Of a stretch of DNA of 5,530 nucleotides, positions 1-5,530 are shown one piece after another. Below the pieces are notes generated by a model. The model was not told the origin of the DNA. It was given only the letters and a program-made list of their open reading frames with translations, and did not search any database. Position numbers and translations under genes: made by a program. This DNA is from Bacteroidota bacterium (GTDB lineage: Bacteria > Bacteroidota > Bacteroidia > Chitinophagales > Saprospiraceae): the NCBI GenBank assembly GCA_024280135.1, contig JAJRQS010000078.1, positions 1-5,530 of the forward strand, read 5' to 3'. Numbering within the stretch: position 1 is the stretch's first letter; each line of letters opens with the position of its first letter.

Positions 1-303
1 ACTAACTTCCATGGACATAACTATGATATGATTGTCAAAGTAACTGGAGAAGTCAATCCCGAAACGGGCTATGTCATCGATCTGAAAGACCTAAAAGAAA
101 TTATCAAAACACAGATTGAAGATAAATTTGACCACAAAAATCTAAATACGGATGTTCCCGAAATGGCTGGCATGATTCCGACGGCAGAACATATTTGTTT
201 TACGATATGGGGTATTTTACGCAAGCATTTATCGGAAGATCTTGATCTCTCTATTCGACTCTACGAAACTCCACGAAACTTTGTGGAATATCCTGCCTCG
301 TAG
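1..303 (+). CDS. 6-pyruvoyl-tetrahydropterin synthase / QueD family protein, 3' part (5' end outside window)
   Basis: Enzymes of this family convert 7,8-dihydroneopterin triphosphate to 6-pyruvoyl- or 6-carboxy-tetrahydropterin, for pterin or queuosine precursor synthesis. The frame is open from base 1 and 100 residues are visible. Numbered from the edge, HGHNY (4-8) holds two zinc-ligand histidines, FDHKNLN (43-49) carries the conserved Asp-His pair, PTAEH (60-64) matches the PTxEN-type motif, and YETPRN (88-93) is the usual C-terminal signature with the substrate-binding Glu. About 35-40 N-terminal residues are missing, including the first zinc histidine and the catalytic Cys, which should lie just before the window. 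An internal ATG at base 28 would leave out HGHNY, so it is not the true start. The NFHGHNY context resembles the eukaryote-type PTPS subgroup, so I do not choose between queD and PTPS. The family call is firm; the exact product is not. Confidence 0.9.
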   Translation, partial: TNFHGHNYDMIVKVTGEVNPETGYVIDLKDLKEIIKTQIEDKFDHKNLNTDVPEMAGMIPTAEHICFTIWGILRKHLSEDLDLSIRLYETPRNFVEYPAS

Positions 304-318
304 TTTTAAGGTTTTATG

Positions 319-388
319 GTATAGTGGTGTTAAGATGGGTACAAAAAAGTATAGTGGTGTTAAGCGTTAGGGTATAGCGGTTTATGGT
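319..388. repeat. Short direct repeats: two exact 16-bp copies plus a degenerate third
   Basis: GTATAGTGGTGTTAAG occurs exactly at 319-334 and again at 349-364, a period of 30 bp. A shortened, diverged copy (GTATAGCGGTTT) begins at 372. The octamer TTTATGGT at 313-320 recurs at 381-388, so the whole block begins and ends with the same word. It lies between the 3' ends of two convergent genes. No open frame of useful length crosses it, and I see no strong hairpin. Its function is unknown. It may be a simple duplication product or a dispersed intergenic repeat. Confidence 0.75.
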
Positions 389-395
389 CTAAGTA

Positions 396-492
396 AGAGG
401 TAAAGGGAGGGAGAAAAAATCGTGGCAAAAAAAAACTACCTAGTGCTGTTTTAATTCGTGCATTCGTGGCGATCCTCTCTAGAGGTAAAGGG
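396..492. repeat. 12-bp direct repeat pair flanking a 73-bp segment at the bshA 3' end
   Basis: AGAGGTAAAGGG occurs at 396-407 and 481-492. The right copy lies inside the last codons and stop of bshA. The segment between them (408-480) begins AGGGAGAAAAAATCG, and its other end read on the minus strand begins AGAGAGGATCGCC, which is a loose terminal inverted resemblance. It also contains the tandem word ATTCGTG (454-460 and 462-468) and two copies of TCGTGGC (420-426 and 464-470). A small non-autonomous insertion with a target duplication would fit, as would chance or replication slippage. The repeats are certain; the interpretation is not. Confidence 0.55.
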
Positions 493-1609
493 CTAAAACC
501 TCTTTATAGTAAGCTTCATATTCGGGTAAAATATTCTCTAAAGAAAAACGCTTGGCTTGTAGGAGCGCATTTTGTTTAAACTCCTTTAAAAGCGCTTCAT
601 CTTTTAATAATAATAAAGCGTTCTTACTCATATCGGCTACATCCCCAACATCACTTAAGAAGCCCGTTTGACCATGAATATTGACTTCCGGAATCCCTCC
701 CACATTAGAAGAAATCACAGGCACCTCACAGGCCATCGCCTCCAAAGCTGCCAACCCAAAACTCTCCGAAGCCGAAGGCATCAAAAATAAATCCGCTACA
801 GCCAATAACTCTTCAACCGCATCTTGACGGCCCAAAAAGCGAACATCTGTACAGCCACATACTTCCCGACAATATTCTTCAACTCGCTGTCGATCTGGGC
901 CATCTCCTATTAATAATAATTTAGAAGGCACCTCTTTTGAAACTTTTTGAAAAATTTTAATCACATCTTCCACCCTCTTCAGTTTTCGGAAATTACTGAT
1001 ATGAATTAATAATTTTTCTCCATTAGGGGCAATGGCTTTCTTAAAATGGTCTTTATCTGTTTTGCGAAAGCGTGCAAAGTCAATAAAATTATGAATGACT
1101 TTAATTTCACGTTTAATATTAAAAAAAGAAAGAGTGTCTTTTTTTAGACTTTCTGAAACGGCTGTCACGCCATCTGACTCATTAATGGTATATTCTACGA
1201 CGGGCAGAAAAGATTTATTGGTTCCTACTAACGTGATATCAGTCCCGTGCAAAGTGGTAATAAAAGGAATATTGAGCCCATTGGCTTTCAAAATACTACG
1301 CGCCAATAAGGCAACTGCCGCATGGGGAATCGCATAATGTACATGAAATAAATCCAAATTTTTAAACTTAGCGACATCCACCATTTTGCTCGCAAGAGCC
1401 GTATCGTATGGCGGATACTCAAACAATGGGTAATTCTCTCCCTCTACTTCATGGAAAAAAATACGCTCATGATATGCAACCAACCGAACAGGAGATCTAT
1501 AGGTAATAAAATGTACTTCGTGACCCTTATCTGCCATCGCAATACCCAGTTCTGTTGCCAAAACACCGCTCCCCCCATAAGTAGGATAACATACAATTCC
1601 AATTTTCAT
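479..1609 (-). CDS. bshA: N-acetyl-alpha-D-glucosaminyl L-malate synthase BshA
   Basis: BshA performs the first step of bacillithiol synthesis, joining GlcNAc from UDP-GlcNAc to L-malate in the cytoplasm. BshB then deacetylates and BshC adds cysteine; neither is in this window. The 376 residues match the usual length of about 375-380. The protein is a GT4, GT-B-fold glycosyltransferase. The N-terminal domain opens with the glycine loop YPTYGGSGV (8-16), followed by HVHYAIPHA (89-97) and LHGTD (120-124). The C-terminal domain carries HISNFRKLKR (203-212), which is characteristic of BshA, then IGDGPDR (234-240) and the EX7E motif with Glu282 and Glu290 in ESFGLAALE. NVGGIPEV (302-309) is the usual nucleotide-sugar loop. 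The ATG at 1609 precedes a typical GT4 first strand, and a Bacteroidota-type promoter lies 17 bp upstream. The last codons overlap a 12-bp direct repeat, so the natural C-terminus may have changed slightly. Confidence 0.95.
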   Translation of the reverse strand: MKIGIVCYPTYGGSGVLATELGIAMADKGHEVHFITYRSPVRLVAYHERIFFHEVEGENYPLFEYPPYDTALASKMVDVAKFKNLDLFHVHYAIPHAAVALLARSILKANGLNIPFITTLHGTDITLVGTNKSFLPVVEYTINESDGVTAVSESLKKDTLSFFNIKREIKVIHNFIDFARFRKTDKDHFKKAIAPNGEKLLIHISNFRKLKRVEDVIKIFQKVSKEVPSKLLLIGDGPDRQRVEEYCREVCGCTDVRFLGRQDAVEELLAVADLFLMPSASESFGLAALEAMACEVPVISSNVGGIPEVNIHGQTGFLSDVGDVADMSKNALLLLKDEALLKEFKQNALLQAKRFSLENILPEYEAYYKEVLALYL

Positions 1610-1626
1610 AATCTTATTTTACCAAG

Positions 1627-1634
1627 CAAAGATA
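1627..1634 (-). promoter_or_regulatory. Putative Bacteroidota -7 promoter box for bshA
   Basis: Read on the minus strand, this octamer is TATCTTTG, a perfect match to the Bacteroidota -7 consensus TAnnTTTG. It ends 17 bp before the bshA ATG, so the leader would be short. A clear -33 TTG is not present at the expected distance; only a GTG-containing stretch (ATGTGGG) is near. The leader between box and ATG is A/T-rich with no Shine-Dalgarno sequence, as is common in this phylum. Confidence 0.5.
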
Positions 1635-1726
1635 GGTCTAAAACTATTCCCACATTTCTCATTTTATGTCGTCATCCGACCATTCATTAACAAAAAGATA
1701 GTCATACTGTTGTCATGAAATCTTAT

Positions 1727-1734
1727 TACCTTTA
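1727..1734 (+). promoter_or_regulatory. Weak candidate -7 box for the flavin reductase gene and the run after it
   Basis: TACCTTTA matches seven of the eight positions of TAnnTTTG, counting the two free ones, and ends 11 bp before the ATG at 1746. A TTG at 1710-1712 could serve as the -33 element, but the 14-bp gap is shorter than the usual 17-23. The leader would be only a few bases long. This is the best candidate in the divergent gap, but it is weak. Confidence 0.25.
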
Positions 1735-1745
1735 CAAAAAAAACC

Positions 1746-2615
1746 ATGGTTATAGATCCTAAGAAAATACCCACCAAAGATCTTCATCAATATATATTAG
1801 CTGCCGTCTCGCCAAGGCCGATTGCCTTTGTGAGCACTGTTGATAGTAATGGCAACCCCAACCTTGCACCGTACAGCTTCTTTAATGCTTTTAGCTCTAA
1901 TCCGCCCATTGTTGTTTTTTCTTCCAATCGAAAGGTCAAAGACAACACAACTAAGCACACGCTTGCGAATGTTGAAGCCACCAGAGAAGTGGTCATAAAC
2001 GTGGTTACACACGACATTGTTCGACAGATGACATTGACGAGTATTGAATATGATGAAGGCGTTAGTGAATTTGAAAAAGCAGGCTTTACGCCGATTCTTT
2101 CAGAGCTCGTAAAACCCTTTCGGGTAAAAGAATCTCCAATAAACATGGAATGCAAAGTCACAAATATCATCCCGTTGGGCGACCAAGGAGGTGCTGGAAA
2201 TCTGATTTTTTGCGAAGTCGTTCGAATGCATATTGATGATAAAATTTTGGATGGAAACCGCATCAACCCGCACAAACTTGACATCATGGGGCGACTAGGG
2301 CGAACGAATTATGCCCGCATAAAAGGCGATACTATTACGTCTATTTTCCAATCTATTATAGATAAAGGAATTGGTTTTGATGGACTTGCTAAGGAAATTA
2401 CACATAGTACGATCCTTACGGGAAATGACATCGCAGAACTGGCTTCATTACCCGCCTTACCCAAAATTGATATTTATAATGAAGCAATGAAGGACGAACG
2501 GGTATTGGCTTGCGCAAAAATGAAAAATCCCAAATCGGGCATACACCTGTATGCCAAAGACTTAATTGCTCAAGGCAAAAATACGTATGCCTTAGCCGTT
2601 TTATTGTGTGGTTAA
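1746..2615 (+). CDS. Flavin reductase-like, FMN-binding split-barrel protein
   Basis: This belongs to the flavin reductase/DIM6-NTAB group, whose members bind FMN and either reduce free flavin with NAD(P)H for a partner monooxygenase or act as oxidoreductases themselves. The split-barrel domain covers about residues 1-195. SPRPIAFVST (22-31) and NLAPYSFFNAFS (39-50) are the family's flavin-binding signatures; KDNTTKHT (65-72) matches the KDT..N phosphate-contact segment; MGRLGRTNYAR (181-191) ends the domain with the usual GR.xY pattern. About 95 further residues form a mostly helical tail that I do not recognise. Bacterial relatives with only the core domain are near 200 residues, so 289 is long. 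The ATG at 1746 gives the canonical N-terminus; there is no clear Shine-Dalgarno sequence. It is divergent from bshA and first in a run of three genes. The substrate is unknown, and no partner monooxygenase is visible. Confidence 0.88.
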   Translation: MVIDPKKIPTKDLHQYILAAVSPRPIAFVSTVDSNGNPNLAPYSFFNAFSSNPPIVVFSSNRKVKDNTTKHTLANVEATREVVINVVTHDIVRQMTLTSIEYDEGVSEFEKAGFTPILSELVKPFRVKESPINMECKVTNIIPLGDQGGAGNLIFCEVVRMHIDDKILDGNRINPHKLDIMGRLGRTNYARIKGDTITSIFQSIIDKGIGFDGLAKEITHSTILTGNDIAELASLPALPKIDIYNEAMKDERVLACAKMKNPKSGIHLYAKDLIAQGKNTYALAVLLCG

Positions 2616-2627
2616 AAAGCTCTTAAA

Positions 2628-3407
2628 ATGAAAACATTTTTTTCAGAATATCGCGTGGACTATACCACTTATACATTTGGATACACAGCATACTGCATTC
2701 AAGAATCTGGGGATAATTTACACGAAATATATAAACTTGGATTTTTACCTTTTACGGGTGAACACCGCATCAAAGAGCCTATTTTTTATATGGCAAGAAG
2801 TCTAAGGGTTGATTTAGCTAAGTTTTCAGACTCCTCTGAAAACCGCCGAATTAATCGAAAAGTAACGGACTTAGATCTTTCTTTTAGCGTCATAAAAAAG
2901 GAAGACTTTGATGTAAGCGATCTTACCTTTCGGAAAATTTGTCTAGACTATGCTGCCATCCGATTTGTGGGTAACGAAATGACTGAAGAGCGATTTGACT
3001 ATATCTTAAGCCGTACTACGACCACACATATTTTTGAATATAAAACTAAGCATAAAACCTTTGGTTACATTTTGACTTGCCTAGACGACAAAATGATTCA
3101 TTATTGGTTTGCTTTTTTTGATGTCGATTTAATGGCGAGCCACTCTATCGGAAAATGGATGATGTGGTCGGTCATCGACTGGGCACAAAAACAAAAACTT
3201 GAACATGTTTATCTAGGGACTGCTTATAACAAAAAATCGCTTTACAAAATTAGAGACTTTAAAGGTTCTGAATATTTTGATGGGGCTCGATGGAATGCCG
3301 ACATGGCTCAACTCAAGGAACTCTGCAAGACTGATGAGCTAGAACGAAAAATCGATAGGTTCAAAGAGCAAGACGCTTTCAGTGATTTAGCAAACAAAAT
3401 ATCCTAA
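2628..3407 (+). CDS. Ate1/Bpt-like aminoacyl-tRNA-protein transferase homologue lacking the N-terminal cysteine cluster
   Basis: Ate1 and Bpt move an amino acid from charged tRNA to the N-terminus of proteins with acidic N-terminal residues, marking them for degradation. The match is by pattern over the full 259 residues. GF (38-39), then SLRVDLAKFSDSSENRRINRK (58-78) and DLDL (81-84), correspond to the family's GFRRS...LRV..F..SRSQRR..RR..DL block. FFDVD (163-167), SIGKWMMWSVIDWA (173-186) and YLGTAYNKKSLYKIRDFKG (195-213) correspond to FFDP...SLG...I..IE.A and YLGYWI..C.KM.YK..F.P in the GNAT-like C-terminal domain. The CxYL start and YRPxCxxCxxC segment of typical members are replaced by residues without cysteines (KEPIFYMARS, 49-58). 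Cysteines remain only at 23, 105, 151 and 233. Activity and donor amino acid are therefore uncertain, and a diverged GNAT-fold transferase is possible. It starts 12 bp after the previous stop, so co-transcription is likely. Confidence 0.7.
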   Translation: MKTFFSEYRVDYTTYTFGYTAYCIQESGDNLHEIYKLGFLPFTGEHRIKEPIFYMARSLRVDLAKFSDSSENRRINRKVTDLDLSFSVIKKEDFDVSDLTFRKICLDYAAIRFVGNEMTEERFDYILSRTTTTHIFEYKTKHKTFGYILTCLDDKMIHYWFAFFDVDLMASHSIGKWMMWSVIDWAQKQKLEHVYLGTAYNKKSLYKIRDFKGSEYFDGARWNADMAQLKELCKTDELERKIDRFKEQDAFSDLANKIS

Positions 3408-3408
3408 C

Positions 3409-4422
3409 ATGAACCGGTATTTATTTTTAATATTAATTATTCTTTTTCCTTTTTTGTCGCTTGCGCAAAATACAAACAGGCAAGATACTGTCATCCAAAT
3501 TAACAAAAAGCAATCCTTTCTAATACCATCAGACACTTTTAATAAAAAACGTTTTTACCTTAGTGCGGGATCTGGCGTAGCATTGTATAGTGCTTTCTCC
3601 ATCGGCCTATGGGAAGCTTGGTACAAAGAAACAGAACTCACAAAATTCCACACTTTTAATGACTGGGGGGAATGGCAGCAAGTTGACAAAGCTGGACACC
3701 TTTTTACCGCTTATAATTATTCACGATGGGCCTTTCAAGGAGCTAGATGGACCGGCATGAGAAGAAAACCTGCGGCATGGACGAGTGCAGGTGTGGGTTT
3801 ACTCTTACAATCCACAACAGAAATAATGGATGGCTACGCCAGTAAATGGGGGTTTTCATGGGGAGACATGACTTTTAATGCGCTAGGTAGTGGGCTCTTT
3901 TTAGCGCAAGAGTTAACTTGGAGAGAACAACGCATCACAATGAAAGTTAGTTCTAATCCACAAAAATTTCCAGATATAGTTTTTAAAGGTCTTGGACATA
4001 ATGGTAGTATTTCTCTAAAAGAACGTGATCAAGAACTCTATGGAAAAAGCTTTGCAGCAAGATTTATTAAAGATTATAATGCTCAAATTAGTTGGTTCTC
4101 TTTTAATTTAAAATCATTTGCACCAGCGTCCAACATTCCTCCTTGGCTCAATCTATCAATCGGATATGGTGCTGCCAATATGATGAGTGGGCGCGGCTAT
4201 GATTGGGTGGGCAAAGACGGGCTTGCCTATTTTGTCCAATCAAATGATTTGCCTCGATATCGCCAATTCTTCATTTCTACGGATATTGAATTAAGTCGGC
4301 TTCCGATTAAAGGACCTTTGTGGAAGATGCTAGTCTATGGTGTGCATCATTTTAAATTTCCTGGCCCGTCACTTGAGATAAATACACTAGGAGAAGTAAA
4401 AATGCATTGGTTATATTGGTAG
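3409..4422 (+). CDS. Exported DUF2279 family protein
   Basis: The function is unknown. Residues 1-19 form a signal peptide with Arg3, a hydrophobic core at 5-16 and a likely signal peptidase I cut between Ala19 and Gln20. No lipobox Cys is present, although some DUF2279 relatives are called periplasmic lipoproteins. The DUF2279 domain spans about residues 45-170. Its marks are DKAGH (93-97) and the acidic/aromatic block EIMDGYASKWGFSWGDM (138-154) followed by NALGSG (157-162). Stretches near 49-67, 122-135 and 155-167 are hydrophobic or amphipathic and could sit in a membrane. The remaining half (about 195-337) has alternating beta-like segments, for example LNLSIGYG and FFISTDIEL, and ends in Tyr-Trp, as many outer-membrane beta proteins end in an aromatic residue. 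The ATG lies one base after the preceding stop, so translational coupling is likely. The family call is good; the outer-membrane placement is inference. Confidence 0.82.
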   Translation: MNRYLFLILIILFPFLSLAQNTNRQDTVIQINKKQSFLIPSDTFNKKRFYLSAGSGVALYSAFSIGLWEAWYKETELTKFHTFNDWGEWQQVDKAGHLFTAYNYSRWAFQGARWTGMRRKPAAWTSAGVGLLLQSTTEIMDGYASKWGFSWGDMTFNALGSGLFLAQELTWREQRITMKVSSNPQKFPDIVFKGLGHNGSISLKERDQELYGKSFAARFIKDYNAQISWFSFNLKSFAPASNIPPWLNLSIGYGAANMMSGRGYDWVGKDGLAYFVQSNDLPRYRQFFISTDIELSRLPIKGPLWKMLVYGVHHFKFPGPSLEINTLGEVKMHWLYW

Positions 4423-4457
4423 TTTATCTCCCAAAGAAAGTAGCCAGTTTTGAAAAT

Positions 4458-5530
4458 TTAGCGTAATCTTCTTTTATTTATTTTCATGATTTCTTCTACA
4501 ATATCTACAACCACTTCAAAAGGCAGAATTTCTATTTCATAATTAGCCGATTTTATCTCAAAAGGACTCTTCTTAAATTCTTTCCTAATCGTCTTTGAGG
4601 TTTGTATGCATTTATAATCTATATAGTCCCTTTTTGTAATACCTTCTAAATAACGCAATATTAAATAAGCCCTTCTATGTGTATTATCTTTCCTCAATGA
4701 ATAACGATGCCTATATCTTTTGATATTGTCTTCTAATGCGATCAAAGCATCATAGTCCTCCACCATCAATAACCACAAAACCCTTAAGACTAAAATGTTC
4801 ACATTCATACCCTCTTTATCCTTTGAAAAAAGTTTAACTTTTCCTAAAAAGATTTTGAGGCTAAAGCTTTCTTTTCTATACTTTTCAGGAAGTGTAATAA
4901 GCTTCATTTCATGAAGTAAACGAATCCAAGCAAAGTTAAGATCCCAAATTTGCGTGATGGGTCGTGGGAGTTTTTTAAAGTTTCTATGTGCAACAACTTC
5001 CTCATAAAGAGGTAAAAGCTTTTCGTAGGAACCCTGATAAAATGAAAAAGCGATTTGCCCTCCTTTTATCTGCATCCAATTAAAACTACCTTCTTCTGTG
5101 TATTCAAAAGCTTCTAGCAAGTTTTTGTCTGCTGCTTCAAATTTTTTTAAATAAATATTGCACATAGCTGCATTGCTCAGTAAGGAAACAAACATTCCCT
5201 TAGTAGGATTTGTAAATGTTTTTAATTGACAAATAGATTCTTCAATTCTAGAAAGAGCTTTTTTATACTCAAATACAGACATCAAATAAAAAGCTGAAAT
5301 GATACTCTTTAGGAAATAAAGTCGTACAGAAGGTTGGAATCCTACCTTACTTACATAAGTATCAAAATCTCTTGCTTCTATCAAAAGTAATTCATCGGGA
5401 GTCTTCTGAACAGCAGATTGTGCTGTCAACCTAGAGTATAAACTCTCTGCCTCCAATAATATATTATATGTTCTTAGCGCTTCTTTAAATTCTTGGTCAT
5501 ACTTTTTAAACATCTTTGCTTTTTCCAGCA
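4458..5530 (-). CDS. TPR-like helical-repeat hypothetical protein, 5' end probably outside window
   Basis: No function can be assigned. The frame stays open from its stop to the window edge. Five codons (LEKAK) precede the ATG at 5513 without a stop, and the helix appears to run through them, so the start is undecided. A GGA ten bases before that ATG leaves it possible. Numbered from that Met, the protein is almost all helical, with TPR-like pairs of amphipathic helices around 81-97, 118-138, 156-174 and 253-264. The typical alternation of small residues and aromatics is present, but the repeats are degenerate. FSKDKEGMN (229-237), RKDNTHRRA (274-282) and the strand-like YEIEILPFE (325-333) look conserved. 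From memory, they resemble a family of roughly 500-residue hypothetical proteins in Saprospiria; this is not verified. There is no signal peptide or membrane segment in the visible part. It ends in a basic tail and converges on the DUF2279 gene with a gap of 35 bp. It probably mediates protein-protein contacts. Confidence 0.72.
   Translation of the reverse strand, partial: LEKAKMFKKYDQEFKEALRTYNILLEAESLYSRLTAQSAVQKTPDELLLIEARDFDTYVSKVGFQPSVRLYFLKSIISAFYLMSVFEYKKALSRIEESICQLKTFTNPTKGMFVSLLSNAAMCNIYLKKFEAADKNLLEAFEYTEEGSFNWMQIKGGQIAFSFYQGSYEKLLPLYEEVVAHRNFKKLPRPITQIWDLNFAWIRLLHEMKLITLPEKYRKESFSLKIFLGKVKLFSKDKEGMNVNILVLRVLWLLMVEDYDALIALEDNIKRYRHRYSLRKDNTHRRAYLILRYLEGITKRDYIDYKCIQTSKTIRKEFKKSPFEIKSANYEIEILPFEVVVDIVEEIMKINKRRLR

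Noticed and set aside
28..303. ATG at 28 as the start of a complete 91-residue protein
   Set aside because: The frame is open to base 1, and the nine codons before this ATG encode the zinc-binding HGHNY motif, so the gene is cut by the window edge.
427..445. A-tract 427-435 (T-tract on the minus strand) as the bshA intrinsic terminator
   Set aside because: The only stem next to the T-tract is ACTA/TAGT, four pairs with a two-base loop, which is too weak to support a terminator call.
304..478. Small RNA or tRNA gene in the repeat-rich gap
   Set aside because: No cloverleaf, conserved tRNA boxes or stable hairpin is visible; the gap consists of direct repeats only.
1095..1337. Open frames on the plus strand inside bshA and across its start
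   Set aside because: These are antisense shadows of bshA without recognisable protein features.
1668..1680. GTCG-TCATC-CGAC inverted repeat as an operator or attenuator
   Set aside because: A four-base stem with a five-base loop is expected by chance in a region of this size.
1715..1762. Fifteen-codon leader ORF (MKSYYLYKKNHGYRS) overlapping the flavin reductase start
   Set aside because: There is no ribosome binding site, it overlaps the weak promoter candidate, and nothing shows that it is translated.
1787..2287. Long open frame on the minus strand opposite the flavin reductase gene
   Set aside because: It is a shadow of the real gene: it has no family signature, its composition is unlike a protein, and the plus-strand reading has clear flavin-binding motifs.
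4448..4456. TTTTGAAAA palindrome between the convergent genes as a terminator
   Set aside because: A one-base loop cannot form a hairpin, the stem is all A-T, and no GC-rich stem lies nearby. No terminator is called in this 35-bp gap.

Overview
The window looks like chromosomal DNA from a Bacteroidota bacterium, possibly of the Saprospiria group. The evidence is a close match to the Bacteroidota -7 promoter box (TAnnTTTG) upstream of bshA, A-rich leaders with little Shine-Dalgarno character, a signal peptide ending in a Leu-Ala/Gln junction, bacillithiol synthesis, and a TPR-like hypothetical protein of a kind I recall from Saprospiria. The phylum is a fairly safe inference. The class is a weak one.

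Layout: (1) 1-303, the 3' part of a 6-pyruvoyl-tetrahydropterin synthase/QueD-family gene on +, cut by the window edge. (2) 304-478, a gene-free gap of 175 bp filled with short direct repeats. (3) 479-1609 on -, bshA, the glycosyltransferase of bacillithiol synthesis, complete. (4) 1610-1745, a divergent promoter region. (5) 1746-4422 on +, a compact three-gene run with gaps of 12 bp and 1 bp: a flavin-reductase-like split-barrel protein, an Ate1/Bpt-like aminoacyl-tRNA-protein transferase homologue, and an exported DUF2279 protein. (6) 4458-5530 on -, a helical-repeat hypothetical protein that converges on the run and stays open to the right edge.

How the genes relate: bshA starts synthesis of the low-molecular-weight thiol bacillithiol, and the divergent neighbour is probably a flavin-dependent redox protein. 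The shared intergenic region is therefore a plausible place for common regulation, but nothing in the sequence proves it. The three genes of the + run are probably co-transcribed, although their predicted roles (flavin chemistry, N-terminal amino-acid transfer, envelope protein) do not form a known pathway.

I see no phage, IS transposase, CRISPR array, tRNA or rRNA. The points most worth following are the Ate1/Bpt homologue that has lost the family's N-terminal cysteine cluster, and a 73-bp segment next to the bshA stop that is flanked by 12-bp direct repeats and may be a small insertion that reset the end of bshA.
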